Notes: generated from the sequence alone by a model not told the origin. DNA of 38,181 nucleotides from Limosilactobacillus kribbianus (GCF_026413145.1 NZ_JAOVYZ010000013.1:1-38181); one strand, 5' to 3'; positions 19,169 to 28,104 are shown, counted from the stretch's first letter. A program made the numbers and translations.

Positions 19169-19921
19169 TTAACGCCGCCGAAGTGCTAATTCGCTGGCGT
19201 AGGAAACGGCGGCCATGAAATAAAGCGGCGCCGTTTCCGTGCGCAGGATCCGGGGCCCCAGGCCAACCGGAACGACCCCGGCTGCCGTCATTTGGTCGAT
19301 CTCCTGCTCCGTCAGGCCACCCTCGGGCCCAAAGATCGCCACAATTGACTGGTCCGGCGTCAATTGGGACAGCACCTGGTGAAGGGCACTGGTCTCCCCC
19401 TGCTTGGCCGACTCCTCCCAGGCAACGACCCGCGCGTCGGCCGGGTAAGATGCCAGGGCCTGAGAGAGGTTAGGACAGTAGGCCACCGTCGGCTGCAGGT
19501 TACGGTGTGATTGCTCAGCCGCCCCGTCGGCAATTTTTTGCAGGCGGGCAAGCTTCTTCTCTTGCTTATTGGAATTCCAGTGGCTCACGGACCGGGTTGA
19601 CTCGAAGAAGACAATTCGGTCGGCCCCCAGTTCAGTTGCCTTCTGAACAATCAGCTCCGGCTTCTCCTTGGTTTTGGGCAGGCCGCACAGCAAGGTGACG
19701 TGGAGGGGCAGTTCGCTATTGCGGTGCAGATTTTTAATAATCTCCACCTGGGCTGGTTTAATGTTCACGACGCTGGCCAGGTAAACTTGCCGATTGGCCA
19801 GGACCAGTTCAACCTGGTCCCCCGGCTGGGCGCGCAGGACCGTCACCAGGTGGTGGGCAATCTCCTTGGGCAGCGCCAGGGTCCCCTGGTTAGCCGTCGT
19901 ATTTAAAAAGTAGCGTTGCAT
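19169..19921 (-). CDS. rsmE: 16S rRNA m3U1498 methyltransferase
   Basis: A 250-residue SPOUT-family RNA methyltransferase. The N-terminal PUA-like part (MQRYFLN, HHLVTVLRAQPGD) is followed by the SAM-binding trefoil knot with AAEQSHRNLQPTV, FGPEGGLTEQEID and LGPRILRTETAPL, which are diagnostic. Its start codon shares one base with the prmA stop (TGATG), so translation is coupled. The prmA-rsmE pair is a standard translation-modification cluster in Firmicutes. Confidence 0.96.
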   Translation of the reverse strand: MQRYFLNTTANQGTLALPKEIAHHLVTVLRAQPGDQVELVLANRQVYLASVVNIKPAQVEIIKNLHRNSELPLHVTLLCGLPKTKEKPELIVQKATELGADRIVFFESTRSVSHWNSNKQEKKLARLQKIADGAAEQSHRNLQPTVAYCPNLSQALASYPADARVVAWEESAKQGETSALHQVLSQLTPDQSIVAIFGPEGGLTEQEIDQMTAAGVVPVGLGPRILRTETAPLYFMAAVSYASELALRRR

Positions 19922-20883
19922 CAGTCTTCATCCTCACTCGGCTTGTGGGCAATGATCCCGTGCCAGTCCTTCATCTTCGTCTCGCTATCAATGATCATTC
20001 CCTGGTCTTCGATCGTTTGCCGGACCAGGTCGGCCTTATCGTCAATGATTCCCGAGGCCAAGAAGTAGCCGCCGGGTTTGAGGTTTTCGAAGGCCTGAGG
20101 AACCAGGGGCACGATGATCTCGGCCAAAATGTTAGCCACTACCACGTCGACCTGGGTGTGAATGCCGTCCAGGAGGCTGTTGACGCCCACCTTGACATCG
20201 GCAGCGACCGGGTTGAGCGCCAGGTTCTTCTTAGCGGAGCGGACGGCGACCGAATCAATATCGTAGGCGGTCACGTCTCCGGCCCCCAGTTGCTTGGCCG
20301 CAATGCTGAGAACGCCGGAACCGGTGCCGACGTCCAAGACCGACTCGCCCCCGCGAATGACCTTCTCCAGTGCCTGGAGCATCAGTTCAGTTGTCGGGTG
20401 CGTCCCGGTCCCAAAGGCCATCCCCGGGTCCAGGATCAAAAGCTTTTCTTGGGGCTGCTGGGGTTGGTAGTCCTCCCACTCGGGCACGATGGTCAGTTCG
20501 TTGGTGACCCGCAGCGGGTGGTAGTACTTTTGCCAAACCGTCGCCCACTGTTGATTGTCAACCACCGCGGAGCTGACGTCATTTTTGCCCGGATTCAGCC
20601 CGTAGTCCTTGAGCTTGGCCACCCGCTGGCGAATCGTCGGCAAGAGCTCCGGCACAAAGGTCTTGGCCGGGAAGTAACCGGTGACCGCCGCGCCGGACTT
20701 GCGGTGGGGAATCTCTTGGGGATCAATGATTTCACCGTGGTCGCCATACCGCCCCGGCTTGAGCTTGGCAAAGTCAGCGGCGTCATCGATTTGGACCCCC
20801 TGCGCCCCCTCATTGGTGAGAATATAGCTAACGGCTTCGACGACCTCGCTTGAGGTGACGACCGTGATTGCTGTCCAGTCCAT
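19921..20883 (-). CDS. prmA: Ribosomal protein L11 methyltransferase
   Basis: Methylates ribosomal protein L11 using S-adenosylmethionine. The 320-residue protein begins [19 protein letters not shown]. It has [19 protein letters not shown], the SAM loop [14 protein letters not shown] and the [13 protein letters not shown] segment, all typical of PrmA. The ATG at 20883 has AAAGGAGG upstream; the longer frame to 20937 reads an intergenic hairpin. That hairpin (ATCGTGGCCA/TGGTCACGAT, about 20909-20933) may weakly terminate transcripts from the gene before it. Confidence 0.96.
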   Translation of the reverse strand: MDWTAITVVTSSEVVEAVSYILTNEGAQGVQIDDAADFAKLKPGRYGDHGEIIDPQEIPHRKSGAAVTGYFPAKTFVPELLPTIRQRVAKLKDYGLNPGKNDVSSAVVDNQQWATVWQKYYHPLRVTNELTIVPEWEDYQPQQPQEKLLILDPGMAFGTGTHPTTELMLQALEKVIRGGESVLDVGTGSGVLSIAAKQLGAGDVTAYDIDSVAVRSAKKNLALNPVAADVKVGVNSLLDGIHTQVDVVVANILAEIIVPLVPQAFENLKPGGYFLASGIIDDKADLVRQTIEDQGMIIDSETKMKDWHGIIAHKPSEDED

Positions 20884-20949
20884 TTGTTTTTCCTCCTTTA
20901 AATGACAAAATCGTGGCCACTTAATGGTCACGATCAATTACCCGATCAC

Positions 20950-21330
20950 TTATTCCGCATCATTATCATCATCGGTACGTGATCGTTCTTGCTCCCGACG
21001 CTTCTCTTTTTCCATGTGATGCTTTAAGTAGTCGATCAAATCGGCTTCCGTCAGAAAAATCCGCGGATGATGCTGATGATGAAGTCGGACATCAATTTCG
21101 TTGATCCGCAGACGACCAGTCCACGTATGGGAATACCGAATGATTACCCGATTGTTTAGTCTGTGTTTACCAAACCGAAAGACATAGACGTGCTGTGGCG
21201 TCATCATTGGACGAATGTACTCTTTTTTATACATTAAATCATTTTCACGCATAAAGTGTTTAGTTCGATTCAGAATGGTAACCACCTCCTCCGGCGTATA
21301 TTCGTAGCTAATTGTCGTATAATCAGCCAT
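20950..21330 (-). CDS. Conserved hypothetical protein, possibly leaderless mRNA
   Basis: A 126-residue protein with a mixed, charged composition and a highly charged tail (EKEKRREQERSRTDDDNDAE). I do not recognise a domain. It heads the prmA-rsmE-relA-dtd gene row. The ATG at 21330 has no purine-rich binding site, and a good promoter (21371-21343) would start the RNA only about six bases upstream. The start is chosen because the frame opens there and the coding pattern begins there; an internal start is possible but no better site is seen. Confidence 0.65.
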   Translation of the reverse strand: MADYTTISYEYTPEEVVTILNRTKHFMRENDLMYKKEYIRPMMTPQHVYVFRFGKHRLNNRVIIRYSHTWTGRLRINEIDVRLHHQHHPRIFLTEADLIDYLKHHMEKEKRREQERSRTDDDNDAE

Positions 21331-21342
21331 TCAGATATCTAT

Positions 21343-21371
21343 ATTCTATCACATGGTTAAGAAAGTGCCAA
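21343..21371 (-). promoter_or_regulatory. Promoter of the 126-residue protein and downstream genes
   Basis: TTGGCA (21371-21366), 17-bp spacer, TAGAAT (21348-21343) on the minus strand. The predicted start point is near 21336, almost at the ATG at 21330. Confidence 0.65.
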
Positions 21372-21460
21372 AGTTTTCTCCTTACTATACCACGCTCTGT
21401 TGGGTGGTGCTATACTTCTGTCCACAAGCTTCAGATTTTTGTTTTGAGGTGAACACTTAA

Positions 21461-21637
21461 ATGAGTATTTTATTCTTAATTTTAGGGTTGTGGATCCTCT
21501 GGAAGCTGGGGATCTTTACCCTGAAGGTTCTAGGAATCATCTTTGTCCTCTTATTAATTGGGACACTGGTGCATGTTTTATTATGGCCGGTCGTAATTTT
21601 GGCCCTGCTGGTCGCCGGCTACGGGGCCTTCAACTAA
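21461..21637 (+). CDS. 58-residue membrane protein, unknown
   Basis: A short gene with GAGGTG ten bases upstream of the ATG (MSILFLILGLWILWKLG...). The product is almost wholly hydrophobic with two predicted membrane segments and ends AGYGAFN. No family is recognised. It lies just upstream of ldh in the same direction, but a separate ldh promoter region follows it. The clear binding site and clean stop support a real small gene. Confidence 0.65.
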   Translation: MSILFLILGLWILWKLGIFTLKVLGIIFVLLLIGTLVHVLLWPVVILALLVAGYGAFN

Positions 21638-22744
<1,107 letters not shown>

Positions 22745-22770
22745 TTCATTATTTGCGTTTGCTTAACCCA

Positions 22771-22803
22771 AAAAAGGCTGGGACTTAATAACCCAGCCTT
22801 TTT
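22771..22803 (+). terminator. ldh terminator
   Basis: AAAAAGGCTGGG pairs with CCCAGCCTTTTT around ACTTAATAA. It lies 26 bp after the ldh stop and is the first module of repeat copy B. Confidence 0.92.
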
Positions 22804-22894
22804 GCTGTTATACAGCTATAAATGCTACAGCGCGGTAGCTGGCTGGATCCTGAACGTTGATAAATCAACGCCCAGGACGCCTAGCCAGCCTCGC

Positions 22895-22944
22895 GGGGGT
22901 GGAAAGACGAACTCGCAAGCGAGTTCTGTTCCACTCCCTTTTTT
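22895..22944 (+). terminator. Terminator-like hairpin closing repeat copy B
   Basis: GGGGGTGGAA pairs with TTCCACTCCC, enclosing the palindrome GAACTCGCAAGCGAGTTC, and six Ts follow. It stands only 23 bp before the ATG of the ASCH gene. Confidence 0.8.
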
Positions 22945-22967
22945 ATTGGTGAGGAGGAATGATTTAA

Positions 22968-23354
22968 ATGAAGGCTCTATCGATTCGCGCCGATTATGCA
23001 ATGGAGATTTTCCAGGGCACCAAAACCATCGAGTACCGAACCTGGTCAACCAATTACCGCGGCGCATTATTAATCTGTGGAACCGCCAAAAAAGTCCACG
23101 GCGGCATCCCCGGCCACGCGATCTGCGTCGTTCGTTTAGTCGACGTCATTCAGTACGGCAATCGTGATTATGGCTGGCAGCTCGCCCCCTTTGGTCCCGG
23201 CGGCTCCTACTGGATTCAGCCCTTCCCTGTTAAAGGACAACTGGGCCTTTTTAACGTCGCCGACGAATTAATCCAGCGAACTCCGGTTACCGGCCCTGCA
23301 GCTCCGGGCGCCCACCAATGGTTCCAGCAGGCAATTGCGCCGTTGATCTATTAG
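22968..23354 (+). CDS. ASCH-domain protein
   Basis: A 128-residue protein of the ASCH (PUA-like) fold. The family pattern is the opening MKALSIRADYAMEIFQGTKT, then IEYRTWSTNYRGALLICGTA and HAICVVRLVDV. ASCH proteins are thought to bind RNA or nucleotides; one related group removes N4-acetylcytidine, but that activity cannot be claimed here. GAGGAGG lies seven to eight bases before the ATG. The gene starts straight after the repeat's terminator, with no room for a promoter outside the repeat. Confidence 0.85.
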   Translation: MKALSIRADYAMEIFQGTKTIEYRTWSTNYRGALLICGTAKKVHGGIPGHAICVVRLVDVIQYGNRDYGWQLAPFGPGGSYWIQPFPVKGQLGLFNVADELIQRTPVTGPAAPGAHQWFQQAIAPLIY

Positions 23355-23399
23355 AAATGCTATACTAAAGCTAGTTTATTAAAGTTAGGAAGTTTTCTT

Positions 23400-23783
23400 G
23401 TGAAAAAGCAATCAACCCTGATCGTTTCGATCATTCTTTTAATCGTCTTCGTCATCTTCGCTCTCCTCAACACGGCCACCGTCAAGGTTAACCTGCTCTT
23501 TGGTACGGTCAAGACACCGCTGGTTCTCCTGATCTTGATCTGCATGCTAATCGGGGCTTTGATTATCTACCTCCTCTCCCTGACCAACCGCCTCAAGGTC
23601 ACCAAGGAGCTCAAGGCTCTGCGCGAATCGAAGGTCTCACCAAAGGAGGTCGCCAAGCTTCGTCAGCAAATCGACCGCCTGCAAAAGGAAAATGCTCAAT
23701 TGAAGAAGACGCCAACAAGTGTTCAGCCGGCATCCGCTCACCCGGCTGAGTCAAGCCAGCCAGCCAAGTCGAGTCAACCATAA
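23400..23783 (+). CDS. LapA-domain membrane protein
   Basis: A 127-residue protein with two membrane segments (TLIVSIILLIVFVIFALL and LVLLILICMLIGALIIYLL) joined by a short loop with TATVKVNLLFGTVKTPLVLL. This is the LapA (DUF1049) pattern. A coiled coil (KEVAKLRQQIDRLQKENAQL) and a Pro/Ser/Ala tail follow. LapA proteins are linked to envelope assembly in Gram-negatives; the role in lactobacilli is not defined. The start is GTG at 23400 with AGGAAG upstream. It ends at a strong bidirectional terminator. Confidence 0.85.
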   Translation: MKKQSTLIVSIILLIVFVIFALLNTATVKVNLLFGTVKTPLVLLILICMLIGALIIYLLSLTNRLKVTKELKALRESKVSPKEVAKLRQQIDRLQKENAQLKKTPTSVQPASAHPAESSQPAKSSQP

Positions 23784-23784
23784 T

Positions 23785-23828
23785 AAAAATGAGTGTGATC
23801 AAGCAATTTTGATCACACTCATTTTTTT
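23785..23828. terminator. Bidirectional terminator between the LapA-like and MFS genes
   Basis: AAAAATGAGTGTGATCA pairs with TGATCACACTCATTTTT around a short loop, with A-rich and T-rich flanks for both converging genes. Confidence 0.93.
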
Positions 23829-25005
23829 AATGCCGCGAAACTGCGGAATTTAGCTTCTTCCGATTCGCCCAGTAGATTATGAGAATCAGTGGCACCGTGA
23901 TCAGCCAGACCAGGTAGAAGGACCTGATCGGCAGATAGGTATCAACCAAACCGGCGATGATTGGGCCAAACGACATCCCCACGTCCAGACCGAGAAAAAA
24001 GGTCGCCGAGGCCAGTCCCCGCTCGCTCGATGGCGCCAGCATCATCGCGGTCGACTGGCAGACCGAATACAGCAATCCATAGGCAACGGCCATCCCAATC
24101 GCGGCCAGGGCCATCTGCCAGTTATTTTGCATGAAAATCAACATTACCAGGTAAAAGACGGTGGCGATCACGCTGACGTAGAGCCAGACGCCAAAGCGGA
24201 CCGTGTCAAACTGGTTGCGCAAAAAGATCCGGCTGAGGACCAAGACCGCCGCGTAGATCAGGAAGTAAAAGCCGACCGCAACCGGGATATGCGCCTGCTC
24301 AGTGTAGGTCACGATGTCCGCCTGGGTGGTAAAATAGGGCATCGCAATCAGGGCCACGATCAAGGCAATCGGAATGCAATCCTTTTGAATCAGTTTCAGG
24401 TGCCCAGCCTTGGCCGCCGCCACCTGCTTGGGACTCGGCTGGGCCCGGTCGGAGACGAACTGGACCGTTACCACCACCATCAGGGCCGAAAGCGCCGAAA
24501 TGATGATCGCCGGTCGGTAGCCGATGACGTGGTAGAGGTTAATTGAAACGGCCGGGGCGCAGGCCATCGCCAGAGCGTTCATGATCCCGTAAAAGCTCAT
24601 CGCCTCACCCACGTGCGCCAGCGGGACCAGATAGGACAGCCAGGTCGTCATACAGACCGTACAGAGGACGTAGCCGGTCCCATTAATCAGCCGGAAGACG
24701 ACCAGCAAGCCGCTGTTAGGCGTCAAAACGTAGCCGGCGACCCCGATAAACGAAAGCAGGCCGCCCCAGAGCGCCAGTCGGTACTTGGAAAAGCGGTCCG
24801 TCAAGTTCCCGACGATCGGCCGCAAGAACATGGCAACGATGCTCATCATGCCGACGATGACGCCGGCAAAGGCGCTGGAGGCTCCCAACTCCTTGGCGTA
24901 ACCGTTGATCAGCGGATTGCAGTACATATTTGAAAAGATAAAGAAGAACGATGCCATCATCACTAAGACAACATCCTTCGTAAAAACGGATTCCTTTTTT
25001 GCCAT
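23827..25005 (-). CDS. MFS transporter, drug/metabolite efflux type
   Basis: A 392-residue major facilitator with about 12 membrane segments. The loop-2 signature is VGNLTDRFSKYRLALWG, and the repeat-like segment GYVLCTVCMTTWLSYLVP lies in the first half. The MFS_1 pattern resembles proton-driven exporters of drugs or sugars; substrate unknown. The ATG at 25005 has GGGGGAG upstream. It is divergent from the aromatic operon and has its own promoter at 25034-25061, so there is no firm link to shikimate metabolism. Confidence 0.85.
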   Translation of the reverse strand: MAKKESVFTKDVVLVMMASFFFIFSNMYCNPLINGYAKELGASSAFAGVIVGMMSIVAMFLRPIVGNLTDRFSKYRLALWGGLLSFIGVAGYVLTPNSGLLVVFRLINGTGYVLCTVCMTTWLSYLVPLAHVGEAMSFYGIMNALAMACAPAVSINLYHVIGYRPAIIISALSALMVVVTVQFVSDRAQPSPKQVAAAKAGHLKLIQKDCIPIALIVALIAMPYFTTQADIVTYTEQAHIPVAVGFYFLIYAAVLVLSRIFLRNQFDTVRFGVWLYVSVIATVFYLVMLIFMQNNWQMALAAIGMAVAYGLLYSVCQSTAMMLAPSSERGLASATFFLGLDVGMSFGPIIAGLVDTYLPIRSFYLVWLITVPLILIIYWANRKKLNSAVSRH

Positions 25006-25033
25006 AATTCTCCCCCTCATTGTATTAATAACC

Positions 25034-25061
25034 ATTATAGCGCCCCGCCATCGATCAACAA
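25034..25061 (-). promoter_or_regulatory. Promoter of the minus-strand MFS gene
   Basis: TTGTTG (25061-25056), 16-bp spacer, TATAAT (25039-25034) on the minus strand, about 30 bp before the ATG. Confidence 0.65.
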
Positions 25062-25087
25062 GCGGAAAATTAAATTAAAATTAGCGG

Positions 25088-25116
25088 TTGACAAAATAAA
25101 ATGAGAATTTTTTAAT
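25088..25116 (+). promoter_or_regulatory. Promoter of the plus-strand aromatic operon
   Basis: TTGACA (25088-25093), 17-bp spacer, TTTAAT (25111-25116); TTAATA with an 18-bp spacer is equally possible. RNA would start near 25123, about 26 bases before the leader peptide. Confidence 0.75.
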
Positions 25117-25148
25117 AATATCAACATCAAACGAAAGGAAGAGTAACG

Positions 25149-25205
25149 ATGAATCAGAAGTCATTAATGCTGACGAAGTTTTATAGCTATGCTGACATGA
25201 ATTAA
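25149..25205 (+). CDS. Aromatic leader peptide MNQKSLMLTKFYSYADMN
   Basis: An 18-residue reading frame with an AAAGGAAGAG ribosome binding site just upstream. It contains Phe-Tyr-Ser-Tyr (codons TTT TAT AGC TAT at 25179-25190) shortly before its stop at 25203-25205. It is the first translated unit after the operon promoter and is followed by competing RNA stems and a terminator. The likely job is to sense charged tRNA-Tyr and tRNA-Phe by ribosome stalling, not to make a functional peptide (inference from layout). Confidence 0.8.
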   Translation: MNQKSLMLTKFYSYADMN

Positions 25206-25387
25206 TGTCCGCGCTTGGAGGTGCGGACGGGGACGTTCGTACCTCAGCATAGTCACATTAATGACGCTCTGCTGGGGACAGCAATCTAGCAGAGTTCATT
25301 CATCTTCTAAACGGCTCGTACCTGTTAAAGCCTGAAGGACCAGCTAGATTGAGCAGCGTCTCAATTAGCTGGTCCTTTTCGTTTTTT
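25187..25387 (+). promoter_or_regulatory. Ribosome-stalling attenuator of the aroC-aroA-aroK operon
   Basis: Four competing pairings can be read. Stem 1:2 is CTATGCTGA (25187-25195, over the last Tyr codon) with TCAGCATAG (25244-25252). Stem 2:3 is CCTCAGCA (25242-25249) with TGCTGGGG (25270-25277). Stem 3:4 is CTCTGCT (25267-25273) with AGCAGAG (25288-25294). The antiterminator is CAATCTAGC (25282-25290) with GCTAGATTG (25343-25351) inside the terminator arm. Stalling at Tyr prevents 1:2, allows 2:3, frees CAATCTAGC and breaks the terminator. Free passage gives 1:2 and 3:4, and then the terminator. There is no TGGNACC T-box. Confidence 0.8.
25335..25387 (+). terminator. Attenuator terminator of the plus aromatic operon
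   Basis: AAGGACCAGCTA pairs with TAGCTGGTCCTT and ATTGAG with CTCAAT, leaving one bulged G and a six-base loop. TTTTCGTTTTTT follows. It stands 20 bp before the first structural gene. Confidence 0.93.
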
Positions 25388-25407
25388 AATCAAAGGAGTC
25401 GATCCAA

Positions 25408-26613
25408 ATGCAAGCAACAGTAAGTACACAGCCACAAGTTAATCGAAAACGCCTGACCGCTAGCCTCTACCTCAATTACCTGGTTCACGGTTTCGGCCTG
25501 ATCATCCTCGCCCAGAACATGGTTGCGCTGGGTGGGGCATGGGCCGTTCCGGTCAAGACCGTTTCCTTCGTTATCTCCGGTGTTGGCATCGGCCGGCTGA
25601 TCTCCTACCTGATCACCGGGACCCTCGCCGACCTCCTGAGCCGTAAGCTCCTGGTCAATATCGGGATGTTCTCCTACCTCATCTTTGCCCTGGGCATGGT
25701 CATGACCCACAGTGTCCCGGTCGCATACTGCCTGGCAATTCTTGCCGGAATTGCCAACTCGGCTCTGGATGCCGGAACCTACACCACCTTGGTCGAAATG
25801 AACGACGGCAATGGCTACGACACCATCCTGATCAAGGGTTTCATGTCGATCGGTGAATTCATCCTGCCCCTGATCGTTGCCAGCCTCAACGCCAACAACC
25901 TCTGGTTCGGCTGGTCCTTCATCATCATGGCCGCCCTCCTGATCGTCAACATTGTCAACATGGCCACCCTGCGTTTTCCAACCATTAAGAAAGCCGAACA
26001 TGTGAAGCTGCACCAGCCCCAATTGCGGCAGGGCAAGGTCAAGAGGGTCCTTTCAACCATCATTCTCTTGGCATACGGTTACACCTCAATGGCCCTGATG
26101 ATCTGGTTCACCCAGTGGATCACCCTCTTCACCCAGCGTGCCTTTCACTTCGGCAACCTGGCCGCCCACACCGTCCTTTCTTGTTACAGCATTGGCTCGA
26201 TGGCCGGCGTAATCGCCCTCTTCTTCCTGCTCAAGCACAATGCCAACGAATTGGCCCTGCTGGTGGGCTTAAACCTGACCGCCGTCTGCGCCTTGGCCGT
26301 TATCCTGCTGGCCGGCCAAAACGTCCTCGTTGCCAACGTGGCCGCCTTCATCTTTGGCCTCTCCGCTGCTTCGGGAGTCATGCAGACCGGCCTGACCGTC
26401 TTCATGAACATGTTCCCCCAGCACCGGGGCATGATCACCGGGATCTTCTACTTCTTCGGCTCGATCGCCTCATTCACCGTGCCGCTGATCACTGGGGTCC
26501 TCTCCACCAGCAGCATCACCCTCACCTTTGGCGGCGACATTTTCGTCGGCATCGTCGGGACGCTCTTGATGATCGCCCTGGCCTGCTTACAAAAGGGCCA
26601 AAAACGCGCATAA
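25408..26613 (+). CDS. MFS transporter heading the aromatic operon
   Basis: A 401-residue membrane protein with about 12 membrane segments and MFS features (loop-2 GTLADLLSRKLLVNIGMFSY; LDAGTYTTLVEMN in the first half). AAAGGAG lies ten bases before the ATG at 25408. Because it is the first gene under the Phe/Tyr attenuator and 19 bp before chorismate mutase, it may move an aromatic amino acid or a shikimate-pathway intermediate. That is inference from context only; general MFS membership is certain, the substrate is not. Confidence 0.85.
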   Translation: MQATVSTQPQVNRKRLTASLYLNYLVHGFGLIILAQNMVALGGAWAVPVKTVSFVISGVGIGRLISYLITGTLADLLSRKLLVNIGMFSYLIFALGMVMTHSVPVAYCLAILAGIANSALDAGTYTTLVEMNDGNGYDTILIKGFMSIGEFILPLIVASLNANNLWFGWSFIIMAALLIVNIVNMATLRFPTIKKAEHVKLHQPQLRQGKVKRVLSTIILLAYGYTSMALMIWFTQWITLFTQRAFHFGNLAAHTVLSCYSIGSMAGVIALFFLLKHNANELALLVGLNLTAVCALAVILLAGQNVLVANVAAFIFGLSAASGVMQTGLTVFMNMFPQHRGMITGIFYFFGSIASFTVPLITGVLSTSSITLTFGGDIFVGIVGTLLMIALACLQKGQKRA

Positions 26614-26632
26614 TAGAGGTAAAGGAGATAAT

Positions 26633-26914
26633 ATGCCCATGAACGAACTAGACCAAGCACGTCAGTCAATTAACCAGCTCAACGCCGCGCTTGTCAAGCT
26701 ATTAGAAGAACGTTTCACCGCGGTAACCCAGGTCAACCATTATAAGGAAAAACACCACCTGCCCATCCTGGACGCCCAGCGGGAAAACGCCGTCCTAAAA
26801 CAGGTCGAAGCGGCAGTGGCCGATCCCCAAAAGGCACCCTTTATCGCCGCCGTTTTCCAAGAAATCATGCACCAATCACGCGCTTACGAAGAAGCATTAC
26901 GAAAGGATGAATAA
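26633..26914 (+). CDS. Chorismate mutase, AroQ class
   Basis: Converts chorismate to prephenate, the branch to Phe and Tyr. The 93-residue all-helical AroQ-type domain shows the pattern LDQARQSINQLNAALVKLLEER, then HYKEKHHLPILDAQRE, where basic and Glu/Gln residues form the active site. It is free-standing, with no fused dehydratase or dehydrogenase. AAAGGAG lies five bases before the ATG at 26633; a second ATG at 26639 is possible. The aroC ribosome binding site lies inside its last codons, so the two are coupled. Confidence 0.92.
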   Translation: MPMNELDQARQSINQLNAALVKLLEERFTAVTQVNHYKEKHHLPILDAQRENAVLKQVEAAVADPQKAPFIAAVFQEIMHQSRAYEEALRKDE

Positions 26915-26915
26915 A

Positions 26916-28082
26916 ATGAACTTTATTACCGCCGGAGAATCACATGGCCCACAGCTGACGGGAATCATCGAAGGAATCCCCGCCGGCTTGCATCTCGACG
27001 TCGACCAAATCAACGCGGCCCTCACCGCCCGCCAAGGCGGCTACGGCCGGGGCAACCGTCAGAAGATCGAGCACGACCAGGTCCAAATCGTCGGGGGTGT
27101 CCGCCACGGCGTCACCCTGGGCTCACCGATCGCCCTGGTCATTCAGAACCGCGACCACGCCAACTGGTCCCAGATCATGGACCCAATCAGCCCGGCCACC
27201 GCGACCAACACCGTTCGCAAAGTCGAGCACCCGCGGCCAGGCCATGCCGACCTGGTTGGGGGGATGAAGTACAACCATCGCGACCTGCGGAACGTCCTGG
27301 AGCGCTCGTCCGCCCGGGAGACCGCCATGCGGGTCGCCATCGGCAACGTCTGTGAACAGTTGCTTGCCGCCTTAGATATCCGCCTGGTTGGCTTTGTCCA
27401 GCAGGTTGGCTCGATCCACGTCGACGCCGAACCGCTGTTGGACGTTGCCCAGATTCAGCAAAAGATTCAGCAAAACGACCTGCGGATCCTCAACCAGGAT
27501 CAGGTTGAGTCGATTCACCAACTAATCGACTCAACGAAGCGCGCCGGGGATTCCCTGGGAGGACTGATCCGGGTAGTGGCTCAAAACGTGCCGGCCGGGC
27601 TGGGATCCTACATCAGCTGGGACACCAAGCTCGATGCCAAGCTCGCCGGGGCGGTCATGGGCGTCAACGCAATCAAGGGCGTCAGCTTCGGGGACGGCTT
27701 CGATGTTGCCAAGACCCCCGGCAGCCAGGTCATGGACGAGATTGACTACCAAGTCGGCCAGGGATTTTCCCGTCTGTCCGACCACCTCGGCGGCTTTGAG
27801 GGCGGAATGACCAACGGAATGCCGATCATCATTAACGCGGCGATGAAACCCATCCCGACCCTTTACAAGCCACTGCAGACCGTCGACATCAACACCAAGG
27901 AAAAGCTGAAGGCCAACGTGGAACGATCCGACGTCACCGCCATCGTGCCGGCCTCGCTCGTGGTCGAAAACGTGGTCGCAATCGAACTGGCCAAGGCGAT
28001 CACTGACACCTTCGAGGCCGCCAGTCTGACGCGGCTGCAGGCGGGGATCGCAGAATACCGCCACCAACTCGCAAATTTCTAG
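26916..28082 (+). CDS. aroC: Chorismate synthase
   Basis: Final shikimate step: EPSP to chorismate, needing reduced FMN. The 388-residue length is normal. Signatures are TAGESHGPQLTGIIEG, RQGGYGRG, HPRPGHADLVGGMKY and ERSSARETAMRVA. The ATG at 26916 is preferred, with AAAGGA eight bases upstream; the ATG at 26907 overlaps that site. It sits one base after the chorismate mutase stop. It is the third gene of the attenuated operon. Confidence 0.97.
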   Translation: MNFITAGESHGPQLTGIIEGIPAGLHLDVDQINAALTARQGGYGRGNRQKIEHDQVQIVGGVRHGVTLGSPIALVIQNRDHANWSQIMDPISPATATNTVRKVEHPRPGHADLVGGMKYNHRDLRNVLERSSARETAMRVAIGNVCEQLLAALDIRLVGFVQQVGSIHVDAEPLLDVAQIQQKIQQNDLRILNQDQVESIHQLIDSTKRAGDSLGGLIRVVAQNVPAGLGSYISWDTKLDAKLAGAVMGVNAIKGVSFGDGFDVAKTPGSQVMDEIDYQVGQGFSRLSDHLGGFEGGMTNGMPIIINAAMKPIPTLYKPLQTVDINTKEKLKANVERSDVTAIVPASLVVENVVAIELAKAITDTFEAASLTRLQAGIAEYRHQLANF

Positions 28083-28104
28083 TTATTTAGGGAGGCACCT
28101 TTTA

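Larger units (their letters stand above)
22769..22944 (+). repeat. Structured dispersed repeat, copy B (short form)
   Basis: The 176-bp counterpart of 5427-5641, in opposite orientation in the window but in the same orientation relative to its upstream gene. Three modules are visible. The first is a terminator hairpin (22771-22803). The second is a long nested hairpin in which GCTGGCT, TCCTG and CGTTGAT pair with AGCCAGC, CAGGA and ATCAACG (about 22831-22895). The third is a second terminator hairpin ending in six Ts (22895-22944). No protein is encoded. Confidence 0.8.

Noticed and set aside
20909-20933. Strong terminator between the 126-residue gene and prmA
   Set aside because: The stem is good but the following U run is only four bases, so at most it is partial; it is mentioned under prmA and not listed as a terminator.
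23827-25005. Assigning the minus-strand MFS gene to the aromatic system
   Set aside because: It is divergent, has its own promoter and terminator and no leader peptide; only proximity links it.
25187-25387. A T-box riboswitch as the explanation of the plus aromatic leader
   Set aside because: No TGGNACC T-box with a matching antiterminator is present, and no stem I with a Tyr or Phe specifier can be drawn. The antiterminator pairing found lies elsewhere, and a translated aromatic-rich frame fits better.
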